From: Hydractinia symbiolongicarpus
Lineage: Eukaryota > Cnidaria > Hydrozoa > Anthoathecata > Hydractiniidae
Direction: 5' to 3'
DNA: 64,000 nt
NCBI RefSeq assembly: GCF_029227915.1
Contig: NC_079887.1
Span: 15,747,650-15,811,649 of the forward strand
Made by a program: the position numbers and the translations under genes. This document shows, one piece after another, positions 36,353 to 47,127 of the stretch (the first letter of the stretch is position 1; every line of letters begins with the position of its first letter). The notes under the pieces were generated by a model. It saw only the letters and a list, made by a program, of their open reading frames with translations, searched no databases and was not told the origin of the DNA.

Positions 36353-37867
36353 TTTGCTATGAATATTTACCTGTTCATATTAAAATTCAAATGCACCCTT
36401 ATCAGGCTCGAAGGTGGTGTTTCAACATAAAAGAATTCATTGTGTTAAAAAACATTTTTACTTAGGAGTAAACTTCGAATGATCTAAATTTCGTAGTTTC
36501 AAAACGCAAATGCGAATAAAGAAATTTATAGACTGTAAACTATATTTGCAGAAATAAGGTTTTTTAAAAAAAATTCAAATGAATCTGGAATACTTGAAAT
36601 TCATGAAACATTTTGCTCTTCATAGTAAGACTCAAGTCCTATAGTCTTTTCTTAAAAGACTCTGGGATCGAAGTTGCTGTTACATGTAATTTTACAGGTA
36701 AAGTTCTTGATTATTTTGTACTTTGATTTCTTTAAATCGAATACGAAATAAACCATTGTAGACATAACAGCGATAGGTGTTTTATTCAAATGAAATGCCA
36801 AACGTGTATGAAATAATATTTAAACTTTATTAATCTGGTACATCACCGCTTATTTAAAAATCAATCGAACAGAATAAAGTTCTTAAAATATATATTATAA
36901 AAATGAAGGACACATGTTATAGGCAATGTAAGACATAAAAAGTGTATAACAAGTCAAGCCAGATACAAAAGACAAACAATATCCATGTTAAACACATGTA
37001 CCATGAACAAAAAAAATACAAGCTTTTGTGAAGCGTTTTATTATTGTATTTCAAGACTTCCGAAATTGTCATTGTTTCCTCAGTTAAAAATCTACTGTTT
37101 TACAGTAGTTATACGCACTTTTGTAGATCTATGCTACAGTTCCACAAACTAATGAGGTCTTCACGTCTTTGCAAAGTCTTTTGTAAGTCCAATGTAATCA
37201 TAACCTTGTTGTGTAAATTTTGTGAACATTTCAAGCTATTTACTCCGACTTTTTAAGAAGGGTTAGTTCATAATATTTTGTGCCGTTGGTATATAATTCC
37301 GTTGCGCGACAAGTAGTTATTTAGATTGTTTTTACATTAGATTCACACAAGTCGAACTTGCCAAAGTTTACCTGTCAATGTTTACAGCGAAGTTAGGAAT
37401 TTTTAATTGGTTATATCCAAACTCTTATAAGCTGTGCTAATTTTTGCTGACGTCAGCATGACTTTTTTGCGTTATTTCGGCACTTCATAGGGCCTGACGT
37501 GGGTTATTTCGCAATTTCAACCGGTTAAAAATTGAAGTATGGCAGAATATATAGAAGTAGTACTTTCGCAGTTTCCTGGCTGCAAAGTATTGGGAGGTTG
37601 CTGCCGTTTGCCGACTTTGAAACATGGTAAAATACTTTGCCATCTATCGTAGCTATGAAATGTGAATAATAAAATAAAGTATCGTACAAAAGAAGCACTA
37701 TACAAAGATATTAAATCATCTTGAATAGGCCCTAACATTCGTTTCGAAAATTATGACTGTTTTGTGGTTGTTTTATTGTTTTTGTTTCAAATTTCATTGG
37801 CATTTCACTGTTAGTTAATTCAATATAGTGAACCTTAAAGTGGTTTACCGAGAAAAAACCTATATCG
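36353..37867. other. intergenic, nothing recognised
   Basis: AT-rich with scattered short frames but no motif or splice pattern. Confidence 0.45.
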
Positions 37868-38560
37868 CAGAGGATTATCTTTTCTGAAGATACTTGATGA
37901 GGGTATCATAGTATGCGACAGTACGACAAAATTAAATCAAAGATTTAATTGATTGGTAGCCATGGTTACCCGTTGCTAGGACAAATATAGGCAAAGTATG
38001 ACATTTTGTTGCTTGACGCTTAACCAAATAACTAAATAAAATGCGCTATTTCCAGCGCATGTTTCTAAAAGGGCACCTGTATGGATTAAGTAAAACGCAT
38101 TTTCGTAAGGCTGACTCGTCTTCCAGAGAACTGATGCGGTATTTCTTGGACGAAAGAAAAGCTAAAACAGGGCAATACCTTGACACAATAACTGAAAAAC
38201 AAAACTTCGATTAGAAAATTAGTTTCATTTAAACACTAGGTGGTACTAATGCCTTCATCGACAGAAGAAATTGTAAAGTTTGTGTGCTTCGATCTTGAGA
38301 ATTCTTATTTCGCGTGGATTCCGAATTTAAACGGCAAAAACTTTTTTAAAGATTATTTTATGCACATTCTTGACTTGTGGATCGAAAAAGGTGTACATCA
38401 GCATTATTTCGACCTGAAAATACCAAATACCTAAAGTCTTAAGTCTAATTGATGACGGGTAAACTCTGACGAGTTCACCTTCGTGGGTACACTGTTAATG
38501 CAGCTTTCTGACTGCTTGTGCAACAATGTTTTACATTTCGAACTGCAATTTATTCTCTTG
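37868..38560 (+). repeat. dispersed repeat, copy 2
   Basis: The homolog of 12634-13390 in the same orientation. Here the plus frame at 38240-38434 stays open slightly longer (EIVKFVCFDLENSYFAWIPN) but still ends after 64 codons. The copy is not flanked by the TIRs seen around copy 1, so the repeat is an independent family. Confidence 0.75.
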
Positions 38561-39155
38561 AGAGGTTCAAAAAGGCATCTAGAAATTTTTTAAGCGTTAA
38601 ACATGGAACAAGATGCAGAAAGCTCCATAAAAATGACAATAATGGTCGCTATGGACGTTGCTATGCAGCTTTCTTTGCGCTTGTTTGCTAAAAGTGCAAG
38701 ATTGCGCAATATAAGCCGAAACTAATAATTGGAATAATCTCTTTAGCACAAATCAGTCTTCTTGGCTAGACAGCTGGATATAATAAGGATAAAGAAACGC
38801 GGTCATACTCCCTCCACCCCTCCCCCTCCACGGTCCTGTTAGGGTTTTTATTGGGACGGAACCTGAACCGCCACCAGTACGCGTTTTTTATAAGAAACCA
38901 GTCTATACGAAACCTGAAGTCAAAATTTTAAGAAACTTTTAAGAAACTTGACCTGGCTGAGAAAATCTCCAACATTAAGAATTTTATATGTACATATAAC
39001 AGAATAAGGGAGGGAAACAGAATGAAAAGAGATTGAAAATAAAGTGGATGTTCAAACGTGCATCTATTTATAACAAACTAATGTAATGTCAAAAAAGTAA
39101 GAAACGAATGAATCAACTTCCGAATGATACTGTGGAAACATAGCATATGTCATTC
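38561..39155. other. intergenic, nothing recognised
   Basis: Contains a C-rich patch near 38809-38835 (ctccctccacccctccccct) but no coding signal. Confidence 0.45.
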
Positions 39156-39272
39156 TTATTTTCTTATTCACTTTGTTCAAGCGAAAATAAGAGCCTTATT
39201 GTCTCTTCAAGACTTAGGACGCTATTCAAGAAATAAAGTTTAGTGAGTGGAGTCATCTTCGGTATTCTGTGC

Positions 39273-40102
39273 TTAAAAGTAGGGGTGATGCCAAGGTCCT
39301 AATGTCTGAGGTACAGAGAGTAAAGCACTTTTGTTATCCTCAACGTCTCTTGCCTGGTCTGACTTCCAACGTCCATTTCGTTTGAACAGCCGATCATTAA
39401 CTCCACTGCTAGCCGCTGCAGATGCACCGCCTGAACGAAGGCTGTGTAACCCGAAATTTCTTGGATCTAACCCTATATCCTTAATCACATTTAAAAACAT
39501 TTCTCTTGCTCTCGTGTACGAGATAGGTTTGTTTGTTTTTTGTGTCAAAGAAAATGATGTCAGATCGACTTAAGTTCACAATTTCATTAATCTTAAGAAG
39601 CCACTAAATCCTATCAAGTATATCACGGCATTTTCACCTCCCAAACAATTAAAAAACGAATTAAGGTGATCCACTGTTATAGGATCTTTCTTCTTCACTT
39701 GTTGCTTCTTCATTCTCTTTGCCGCCTCAAGCATGTTTTTAACGATAGGAGCTTCGCAAGAATCATGACATGAAATGATGTTGTGGTGAAATTTTATGGC
39801 ATAGAAACAGTTTTCGATTACACTAATAGACGCTCACCTTGAATTAAACTCAACAGAAATAATGCCACCTGGAATTTGTCGGCTGGGAAACATTTTAATG
39901 AGTATCGCTGGGCCCGATCTTTCCAAAGGTTAAAATAACAAGCACACTTCTTCAGAGTATTTGGTTCTCGACATTTGTCCAAAACACTTGGAATTTGATC
40001 AGCTAGTACTATAACCTCTTTATTCGCATTTCCAGGAGTTTTTTTTTCAACGTAAGATTTGTCAAAGTCTAAATTCAGAGGATAAATATAATTATTATGC
40101 AT
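39273..40102 (-). pseudogene. tyrosine recombinase of the DIRS/Ngaro-type element, broken
   Basis: The N-terminal SAM-like DNA-binding part is recognisable (IPSVLDKCREPNTLKKCACY, then FPADKFQVALFLLSLIQG). The catalytic domain follows, with the box-A region GFSGFLR and, after a one-base frameshift near 39582, NEIVNLSRSDIIF. The frame 39548-39273 then holds the box-B HSLR motif (GLHSLRSGGASAAA) and GRWKSDQARDVEDNKS. In this family the nucleophilic Tyr usually sits in a D-G-Y-V segment after GRWKSD.A.; here D is followed directly by VEDN, as if two codons including the Tyr were lost. A stop at 39818 also interrupts the frame. Dead enzyme. Confidence 0.85.
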
Positions 40103-40139
40103 TTACACTTTTTGAATTCTGCTAACCTACTTTGTTAAC

Positions 40140-40400
40140 CTAAGCAATCCTGCTAATTTTATTACGTTTTGCACAACAGGCAACATATAATCCTAATACA
40201 GTCGTTTCAATGCCCAGCTGCAATCCTGCTGATTCTACCTTCCTTAAAATAATGGGTTAAGCGACCCAAAGTTCATATCTAGTAGCCATCTGCACTCCTG
40301 CTAATGCAACCTGCCCGTCTGTTTGCACTTTTCACAATTAAGTTTTCACAGCAGTACGGATCTGCAATCCTGCTGACCTACATATTTCGTAACAATTCAT
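40140..40400 (+). repeat. degenerate tandem repeat with GCAATCCTGCT core (4 copies)
   Basis: The motif gca(a/c)tcctgct(a/g)a recurs at about 40144, 40220, 40291 and 40373, spaced 71-82 bp, in the non-coding gap between the RNase H and recombinase remnants of the YR element. Function is unknown; it may be an internal repeat of the element. Confidence 0.6.
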
Positions 40401-40442
40401 AATGTAAGATTTTGTATCCATCATAAAATTACTGTCTCGGTT

Positions 40443-40857
40443 TTACGAAAATGCTATTCTTAGCGCAATCATTGGGCTTTTAAAAGCAGCAGATCCAATA
40501 AGCGCATCACGGTTATTTCCCAATCTAACATAATCGCTAGTGTTTTTAAAAACACGGTATTCTTTGACAAACGTCTTAAATTTCGAATCTGAGTTGATTA
40601 ATAACGGCCAAAATTTTGCAGATTTCCAGTATGGAACAACTAGCACACCTATGGCTTTCGACGATTCCATGTGACTTAAAGTTCTGCTCACTAATGACGT
40701 AGGCTGGGCTAAGTAATTATTTTCATTTCCCCACGCGACAGTGAACGCATCGACGATCGCTGTTCTGGGACACCAAAATCGTGAAATAAATATTGGCGTT
40801 TTCGCATTCTCGTGGTCTACAAATCGGTCAATTGTCATGGGGGGGGCATAATCTGTT
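40443..40857 (-). pseudogene. RNase H-distal domain of DIRS/Ngaro-type polyprotein
   Basis: The minus frame reads MTIDRFVDHENAKTP, then RFWCPRTAIVDAFTVAW and LVVPYWKSAKFWPLL. This series (DRFA...LFWCP...VDAF...W...PYWPSAPFWPLL) is characteristic of the C-terminal part of RT/RNase H polyproteins of DIRS-like elements. It continues the frame interrupted by the SINE at 40858-41000. Confidence 0.8.
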
Positions 40858-41000
40858 AGATAGATAGATGTGCATATTTTACATAGGCACATCTACATAT
40901 GGCAACATTTACTCGCCCATGTTGAATCGCCGTCAAGAGGAATCGAATCCTGATCTCCCGCACAGAGTACAAGAGCTATAACCACTAATCTACGGCGCCA
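40858..41000 (-). mobile_element. tRNA-derived SINE inserted in the DIRS/Ngaro-type element
   Basis: On the minus strand the element begins GGCGCCGTAGATTAGTGGTT, with an A-box-like TAGATTAGTGGTTA and a B-box-like GATTCGATTCC about 35 bases on, then a tRNA-unrelated tail ending in (ATCT)n. CTGTT flanks it at 40853-40857 and 41001-41005, a plausible 5-bp target duplication. The cloverleaf is poor (several acceptor, anticodon and T-stem mismatches), so this is a SINE, not a working tRNA. Confidence 0.75.
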
Positions 41001-41115
41001 CTGTTCACTCTTTAGTGTTTTGAAACACTTTTCTGTAGTTTGCCAATCATCGTAGTCAAAATATTTACTTATTCTATCTGCCAAACGTTTTCTTTTCTAG
41101 GTATCCATGATTTAT
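41001..41115 (-). pseudogene. RNase H-end fragment upstream of the SINE
   Basis: The minus strand reads SWIPRKENVW, then after a one-base slip ADRISKYFDYDDWQTTEKCF. This matches the PREEN..AD.ISR..D.DDW motif that follows RNase H in YR retrotransposons. It is split from the rest (40857-40443) by the SINE. Confidence 0.8.
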
Positions 41116-41142
41116 TGACATCAAAAGAATAATTAATTATTT

Positions 41143-41442
41143 TCAAAATGCGCCATGTTTTAGGATATCTATAATTGTTCTGTTTGCTTTTATGGATTCC
41201 CAAAATGAAATTCTGTTTTTTAAATTGCCTTTTACAGTTTCAAATTTATTATTTGATTTGGATTTACATGTTTCAGACGAAATTAGAGGAAATATTAACT
41301 TATCTTTAAATGTGCTTTTATCTTTTAGCTTCGGGGCAGTATTTTCGCCGGTGCCCGTTTTTTCCGCAGCTGAAAAACGTTCCTGTTGGCTGAGGGCTAG
41401 TCGCACTGGGGTGAACAACTCGTCTGAAGTCCGATTCAGCAT
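41143..41442 (-). pseudogene. N-terminal part of the RT polyprotein, truncated
   Basis: The end of this frame, VKGNLKNRISFWESIKANRT followed by IIDILKHG, corresponds to the conserved GRL..N...W..I.A...V...I..GY block just before the reverse transcriptase palm in DIRS-like proteins. The frame then stops, and the palm/fingers region with the DD active site is absent. Confidence 0.75.
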
Positions 41443-41589
41443 TCCGAAACTGGATTTTATCTGGAGCTTTCAAGATCGTTGACGATACATCCGACAACTT
41501 TGATTTCGCTGCGGAGTCTCTAGCCAGGTCATCTGAGATGTATTCGTCGACGGTACTCCACCCTACAATAGATTTGTCAGCAATTTTAA

Positions 41590-41793
41590 TTAATTTGTTT
41601 CTTTTTTTCCAATATTAGAAACTATCTCCTGTAACATTTTTGCAGATCTGTGCTTTAAGCCTTGCTTTATCAGATCTCCCAACGTCTCAAGGTCACGTCG
41701 AATAGATTCATTAAACTCGTATTGTTTTTTGTTCTCCTCAAACATAGCCCATACCTTAAACCATTGTAAACTAAAGAAACTTTCCAGGTTCAA
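41590..41793 (-). pseudogene. possible gag-like fragment of the same element
   Basis: A short frame with Glu/Lys-rich helical sequence (KKQYEFNESIRRDLETLGDL). It is placed where the gag ORF of a YR retrotransposon would be. No zinc knuckle; the assignment is by position only. Confidence 0.4.
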
Positions 41794-42004
41794 ATTATCA
41801 AAGTTTTAAGAAACCCCAGGTTTAACTAAATGCTTAGGGTTCTTATTAAAGAAAAACACGTAGGGCAAAAAGAAGAAGCTCTAGAAACGAGGTTGGAAAT
41901 GCAGCCAGAAGTATTATTTTGATTACCATGAAATCAATATAGAAAGTGTTGCAGAGAGGTTGCCAAGGCAAAGGCATTAAACACGGCAAGGAAGGGATTA
42001 TTTT

Positions 42005-42250
42005 GCTGATTTTATGCTAGCAGAAATAGCTAATTTTGTGCTGGCAACATTGTTAGTTTTATGCCAGCTAAGTAGTTAATTTTATGCTAGCTTTGTGGCT
42101 AGTTTTATGCTAGCTATATGGCAATGTTTGTTCTTTTTTATGCTAGTTAGCGAACTCTTCTTTAAATAATCGTTAGAGGTAGCTATATGCTATCTAAGTT
42201 CTAATATTATTCCAGCTAAGTCGGCAGTCTTATGCTAGCTAGGTTTAGGT
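42005..42250 (+). repeat. degenerate minisatellite with TTTTATGCTAGCT core
   Basis: Variants of ttttatgctagct(a/t) recur about seven times at roughly 24-30 bp steps. Much of the sequence is built from GCTAGC/TAGCTA words. No coding content. Confidence 0.7.
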
Positions 42251-42424
42251 GCGAGTGAGGCTAGGAAGGGGTTCATTACACGTGAACAAATAGTGTTATA
42301 CTTATAAGCTAAACATACCCTTTCTTCGTTTCTTGAAAATGACCTTCTGAAACAGTATGATTTCCCGCTAAGCCATCTTTAAAAACAACAGAACCACTCT
42401 ATCGCGGCATTATAAAATTTAGCA

Positions 42425-42500
42425 TCATAAAGTAGCTAGCTAAAAACTGTATTTGGCTACTTTAACTTTTTAGCGGTAGGTAGCTCAAGAGCTAGCGAGC
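42425..42500 (+). repeat. dispersed TAGCTAG-rich repeat, copy 2
   Basis: Matches 20206-20280 (aaaaactgtatttggctact through the gagctagc block) in the same orientation. Confidence 0.65.
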
Positions 42501-45500
42501 TAACTGAATAAAAACTTTAAAAGAATGGGAATAAATACGGCTAGGTATTAGCTAGCCATCTTTAGCAGAATGCTGCCTCGAAATCTACGTCCCTAGCTAA
42601 ATTCTTAAAATTGGTTTGTTTAAGATTAATACATGGCTAGGTAACGTGATAATATATTTAGCATAATCCTAGCTATAAGGCTATGTGATAAGCAGTTATC
42701 ATGAGATCTTTTGCAAGGATTTAAAATATATGAAGGGGTGAACCGTTAAAGTGTACATAAGTGCTTCAAAGAAAATAGGAAAGGATCTGGTAAAGATTAA
42801 GTGTGTAAAGGCGTCCTCGTGGCCCTGTGTTGTGGTTGCGTATGTATACTCTGGTATTCTCGTGGACGCCCGGCTTAAAATTAAACCCCAGGTTGCGTAA
42901 ACACGTGAAACGAGTAAGGTTTTTGATTTAGTAATAAAATTTAAGTCCGGCGCAAAAGGGTTGACAGGCCTAATACTCCAGAAAATTGCTACCTTCAAAA
43001 TGGTAGCTTAAAACTTCACTTTCATAGGATAGGACGACTATTTCAAACATATGCGTGCAAACACGCAGATAAAAGCTCTTTCTTTTATTTTGATTTACGT
43101 TGCAGCTCCAAGTATCAGAAAATCTGCTTTTCTAGTATTTAATTTGTTATTTTAAGCATGGTCATTAGAAAAATGGCGTTACGCAATTGACGAAACACTG
43201 AACAAGTAGAATGTCAAAAGTATGATTTTTCAAAAAAGAACGTTTAATACACAACAAAAGTAACACGACTTTATGTTCTACCCATTATTATTTAGTATAT
43301 TTTAGCAACAAAGCGTTCCTTATAAATGTTGCTCATAAAATGTTGCTTATAAAATGTGGTTTATAAAATTTTACTTATACATGGTAAACATAAAAGCTCG
43401 CGATAACATCATCCCTTATACTAAGAAACAACAATAGATTTATTTTTTCTTTAAAGTTAAAATCTTAATTATTACGCTTAGCAAATTCTTTCAGCTACTT
43501 GAACAAAACTTTAGCCCTTAGCAGCTGACGCTGATATAAAAATTGCACGTTCTAAATGTATGCATAAGAATAAACACAGCGAAGGAGAACAGTTCACAAC
43601 TTGGAGGAAATTAATTTCCATTGTGTGAAGATAGCGTTAAAAAATGGCGCAGGTGATACTGGAAAAATAAAGAAGACAAAGATTTGAAATGTTGGCATAA
43701 GGGCATGAAAATTTTATGTTTGTTCAAATTAAAAGAAGAAGTTAGCTTCCTTTATTTTGTTTGCAAGAGGTGAGGCGAAGGTGAATATGTGGAAGATGAT
43801 TAATGAAGGTGATTTTTGTTCTTATAGTAATTGTTTTATTACCTGTACTGTTGTATAGATAAGACTTTGTTTAACAGATCAGTATGGTTCACCTTCCCTC
43901 CACCCCTCCCTCTTTTATAACTGGTTTGTTACATTCTTTAATGTGGATACTTATGCATTATTCCTTTAGTTTGTTTTTTGCCTGGGCATATAGGAAGAGT
44001 CGCATGTTTTATTTAAGATGTTGGAGGCAAATTATCTCTGTAACTGCTTTTAATATAGACAGAAATATTTGAACGTTAAGAAGCTTGTCCGTGAATAAAC
44101 GCAGCGGTGGCTTGTAGAAAATTAAACCAGCTTACGAACTCCCCATATTCTTTATGGTTTTTGATTTTCATTCTGTCTGTGGTCGTTAACGAAATCTTGA
44201 GATAAGCAAGTTATTACAAATCTGTTTTATAATTACCCCTTCTTTATCATACTAACCCCGTCTACTTATATAAACAAAAGCGCTGGTGTTTAAGAACTTA
44301 GATTTAATTTACACTAAATAGATTTTCTTTTCTACGTAGCTCCTGTTCCGCCAAAGGTGATATTCATTTTGTTTGTCAAGAAAATCTTGTCAGCGATGTT
44401 GTAACAGATGTGTATCTCTTTTACTTTAGCTAGTTTCTAATCATGAAATCGTATCTACGTGAAATAAAAGCTGTTTTATGCGAAAATACGGCCCAGTAAT
44501 TTTGCGAATATACGGCGCGCATACTCTGAGACTTTTGTGGCATAGATGAATAATGTGTTAATAGTCTTTCCTGTGAGCTTCTTACACGTCGATTTTTTCT
44601 TTTTCAAATCTTTGACCGTATTATACGTGGGAGGGAGGGGGGCATCAATTTTTCTTTCTATTTCTATCGTTAAAATAGCAAACTTTTCGCACATGTCATT
44701 TTCGGTCCAATAATGTCATTAAAATTATAAAAATGGTTAAACCGAATAACTTGTTAAAACTCAGTAGAGACATGCCGATGCCACTAATAGTTAGTATGGG
44801 TCAAAAATTTAGCATTGACAAGTTTGCAGTGCAATGTCTTTTGTAGAAACAGTGCACATAATAGCATGTAGGACGCACACAAATTCTTTGGCATGTTCAT
44901 CCGGAGTTGAAGTAACTTTAGAATATGATAGCTATGATGTATTTATTAGTGAAAATCCGCATTAACAACTGGTCTAAAAAAATAAAAAGTAAAAACAAAA
45001 AGTAACTTTTATTCAAGAAATCAGACAAGGAATATAAAGTCACCTGTTACAAAATGCACCTTTCCGGAATTTATATTTTGTAAAATATTGCGTGCATGAA
45101 AACGAGGTAAATCTTGGTAAACAATATTTGCGTTCATATAAACATTGAGGAAGACAATGCTTTGAGAGATATTTTGCATAATAGCTAACATTGAGGAAAG
45201 TGGGCGAAAACATGGAGGGAATGCCACCGTTTACGATAAAAGAAATTGGAGACTTTGGAGCGTGGCAGAAATCTTTTACAACGCATAAGAGTATCACACT
45301 CACCAGCTGTACTTTTAATGTTTATACAGTTTAGTAAAAAGTGCCTCGTTTTCATGCCGATGATGTAATCGATAATTTAAATTCGGGAAAGGTGTATTGT
45401 TGTCTCTTATTTGCAGTTCACTCTCTGATTCTATGAACATATAAAAGTATAATAAATACTTAAAAGAAAACTCATTTTGTGTTTAGTACGACCAACGAGT

Positions 45501-46160
45501 GTAACGATGAAAGCCCTTAGAAGTCCGCTAGGACTGGACTTATATGTGCGCTATTCACACCTGTCTTATCCGTTGGCATGTAGTCAAAAGAAGGAGAGTG
45601 AAATGGTTTCTGTTTTAACACAAAATGTTAAAATTTATTATTTCCTCAAAGTTGTAGAAGTTATTAACATAACAAAAGCATAATCCTGGTTACTATGGAA
45701 ATCAATTATCTGTTATCAAGTGTATAGTAAACATTTCAACTGCATTAAAAATATTTTAGTTCAGTTCGATCATTTAGATACTCCCCTGGTTTCCATTAAC
45801 TATTAAAAGACAAATTTGCCGCAGTTCCAAATTCATTATACAACAGTTCATAGTCACGGAATAAAATGTAGAAGTATTTAGTAAAATATAAATGCAAAAG
45901 AATAGAGAGTATAAGACATACACTACATTTGTTTTTTATAACATTTTCAACAGCTTTACAAATTCCGTACATGACTCTGCCGAATAAACGGCGGGTGGGT
46001 GGAGGGTGGTGGTAGGGGTGGTTGGTTAAAAAAATTTAAAAAGAGACAATTGAGGAGAGGCGGCAAATGATTCGGTATTTTAAAGTTATATATGATTGAT
46101 GACCATTTTCTCTCACAGAAATAGACCATTACATAGTTTCCTAATTTGATGCAAACATCC
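42501..46160. other. long AT-rich stretch, no gene supported
   Basis: Several frames of 60-100 codons exist on both strands (for example near 45021-45303), but none has a domain or a consistent exon chain. One GTGAGT donor-like site lies on the minus strand near 45300; no partner exon was found. Confidence 0.45.
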
Positions 46161-46164
46161 TTCT

Positions 46165-46800
46165 TTGATTTTCAACATGCTATGAACTGTAAGTAAGGTG
46201 GATTTGTTATCATCCGTCACAACAATGTTCGGGACATCACAACAAATATGCTTTCACAAGTTTGTAAAGATGTCGAATCGGAACATATGTTGATGCCTCT
46301 CACTGGTGAAAAGTTTGACAAACGATAAGTAAAAACGTCGCACGAAGCTCGTTTAGACGTAAGAGCTCGAGGATTTTGGGAAAAAGGACAAAATGCATTT
46401 TATGAATAAGGGTCTTTGATCCAAACGCATCGCGTTATTTTAACCAAAACCTAAAGCAATGTTATGTTACGAACGAGCCGGAGAAGAAGAATCAATACAA
46501 CGAAAGAGTATTGGAAGTGGAGAACGGATGCTTCACACCCTTGGTATTCTCGATTTATGGCGGAATGGGTCGAGAGTGCCAAACATTCTACCATCGATTG
46601 GCTGAAGACATCGCAGCGAAAGAAAAAGCAAAACCTGGGCAATGTGATATCGTGGATCCGGACGAAACTGAGTTTTTCACTGCTGAGATTGTGCCTATTA
46701 TGTATTAGAGGCTCCCGTACGTCAAATGTCAGGTCAGAGTGCAGTAGATTGGTTGCTGAAGACATTGATGTCGATCATCAGCTAGCTAAAATTTAGATTT
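46165..46800 (+). pseudogene. retroelement-derived remnant with PD-(D/E)XK-like block
   Basis: Across several frames the plus strand keeps the order of a protein segment common in cnidarian and other invertebrate retroelement ORFs: GGFVIIRHNNVRDIT, then PLTGEKFDKR, ARLDVRARGFWEKGQNAF, CFTPLVFSIYGGMGRECQ and SWIRTKLSFSLLRLCLLCIR. The ARLD...RGFW.KGQ.AF spacing resembles a PD-(D/E)XK nuclease core (inference). Stops (for example after AMNCK and in the FDKR segment) and at least two frameshifts show that it is dead. The upstream RT part is not present in the window. Confidence 0.7.
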
Positions 46801-47030
46801 TTTCCTTGTAATGTAATCTTTTCTATGTTCTGTTATTCTTCCACGTATAATGTCTTCAGTCGAATTTATATGTATTTAATGTAATAACTTTTTTTTTAAT
46901 GTATTTTTTTTATATCGGTATATCTCCGTTGGACACCGGTAAAATATATGTTTCATCAAGGTTAAAAAAAAAACATCCTTCTTCAACTAATGTCGCACGG
47001 AGCTGTAGTTAAAAGACACACAACCTCGTT

Positions 47031-47127
47031 CCTAGCGCCTGTTGTCCTGTATCAGAACGGCGAGACGATAATGTATCGCTGTTCGGATGTCAGAAAAGAA
47101 TCAAGATGGGCATCTTGGGGCGAGGTT
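47031..47127. mobile_element. foldback MITE copy, diverged
   Basis: It starts CAACCTCGTTCCTAGCG and ends GGGGCGAGGTTG, with an interior including cggatgtcagaaaagaatcaagatg. It is the same family as 21822-21921, but the arms now pair poorly. Confidence 0.7.

Larger units (their letters stand above)
39156..41800 (-). mobile_element. DIRS/Ngaro-type tyrosine-recombinase retrotransposon, internally deleted
   Basis: Reading the minus strand, the order is a gag-like frame (41793-41590), the start of the RT polyprotein (41442-41143), the RNase H-distal part (about 41115-40443) and a tyrosine recombinase (40102-39273). This is the gag-RT/RH-YR order of YR retrotransposons. The RT catalytic core is missing between 41143 and about 41120. 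Frameshifts break both remaining ORFs, and a SINE sits in the RNase H region. The 3'-flanking piece 39156-39260 recurs alone at 62670-62792, which suggests that it is part of the element's terminal repeat. Not capable of autonomous movement. Confidence 0.82.

Noticed and set aside
40858-41000. A functional tRNA gene
   Set aside because: A- and B-box-like motifs are present, but the acceptor, anticodon and T stems have several mismatches, and a repeat tail and target duplication indicate a SINE.
45021-45303. Two overlapping minus-strand frames near 45.2 kb
   Set aside because: No domain; one donor-like site nearby but no in-frame partner exon.
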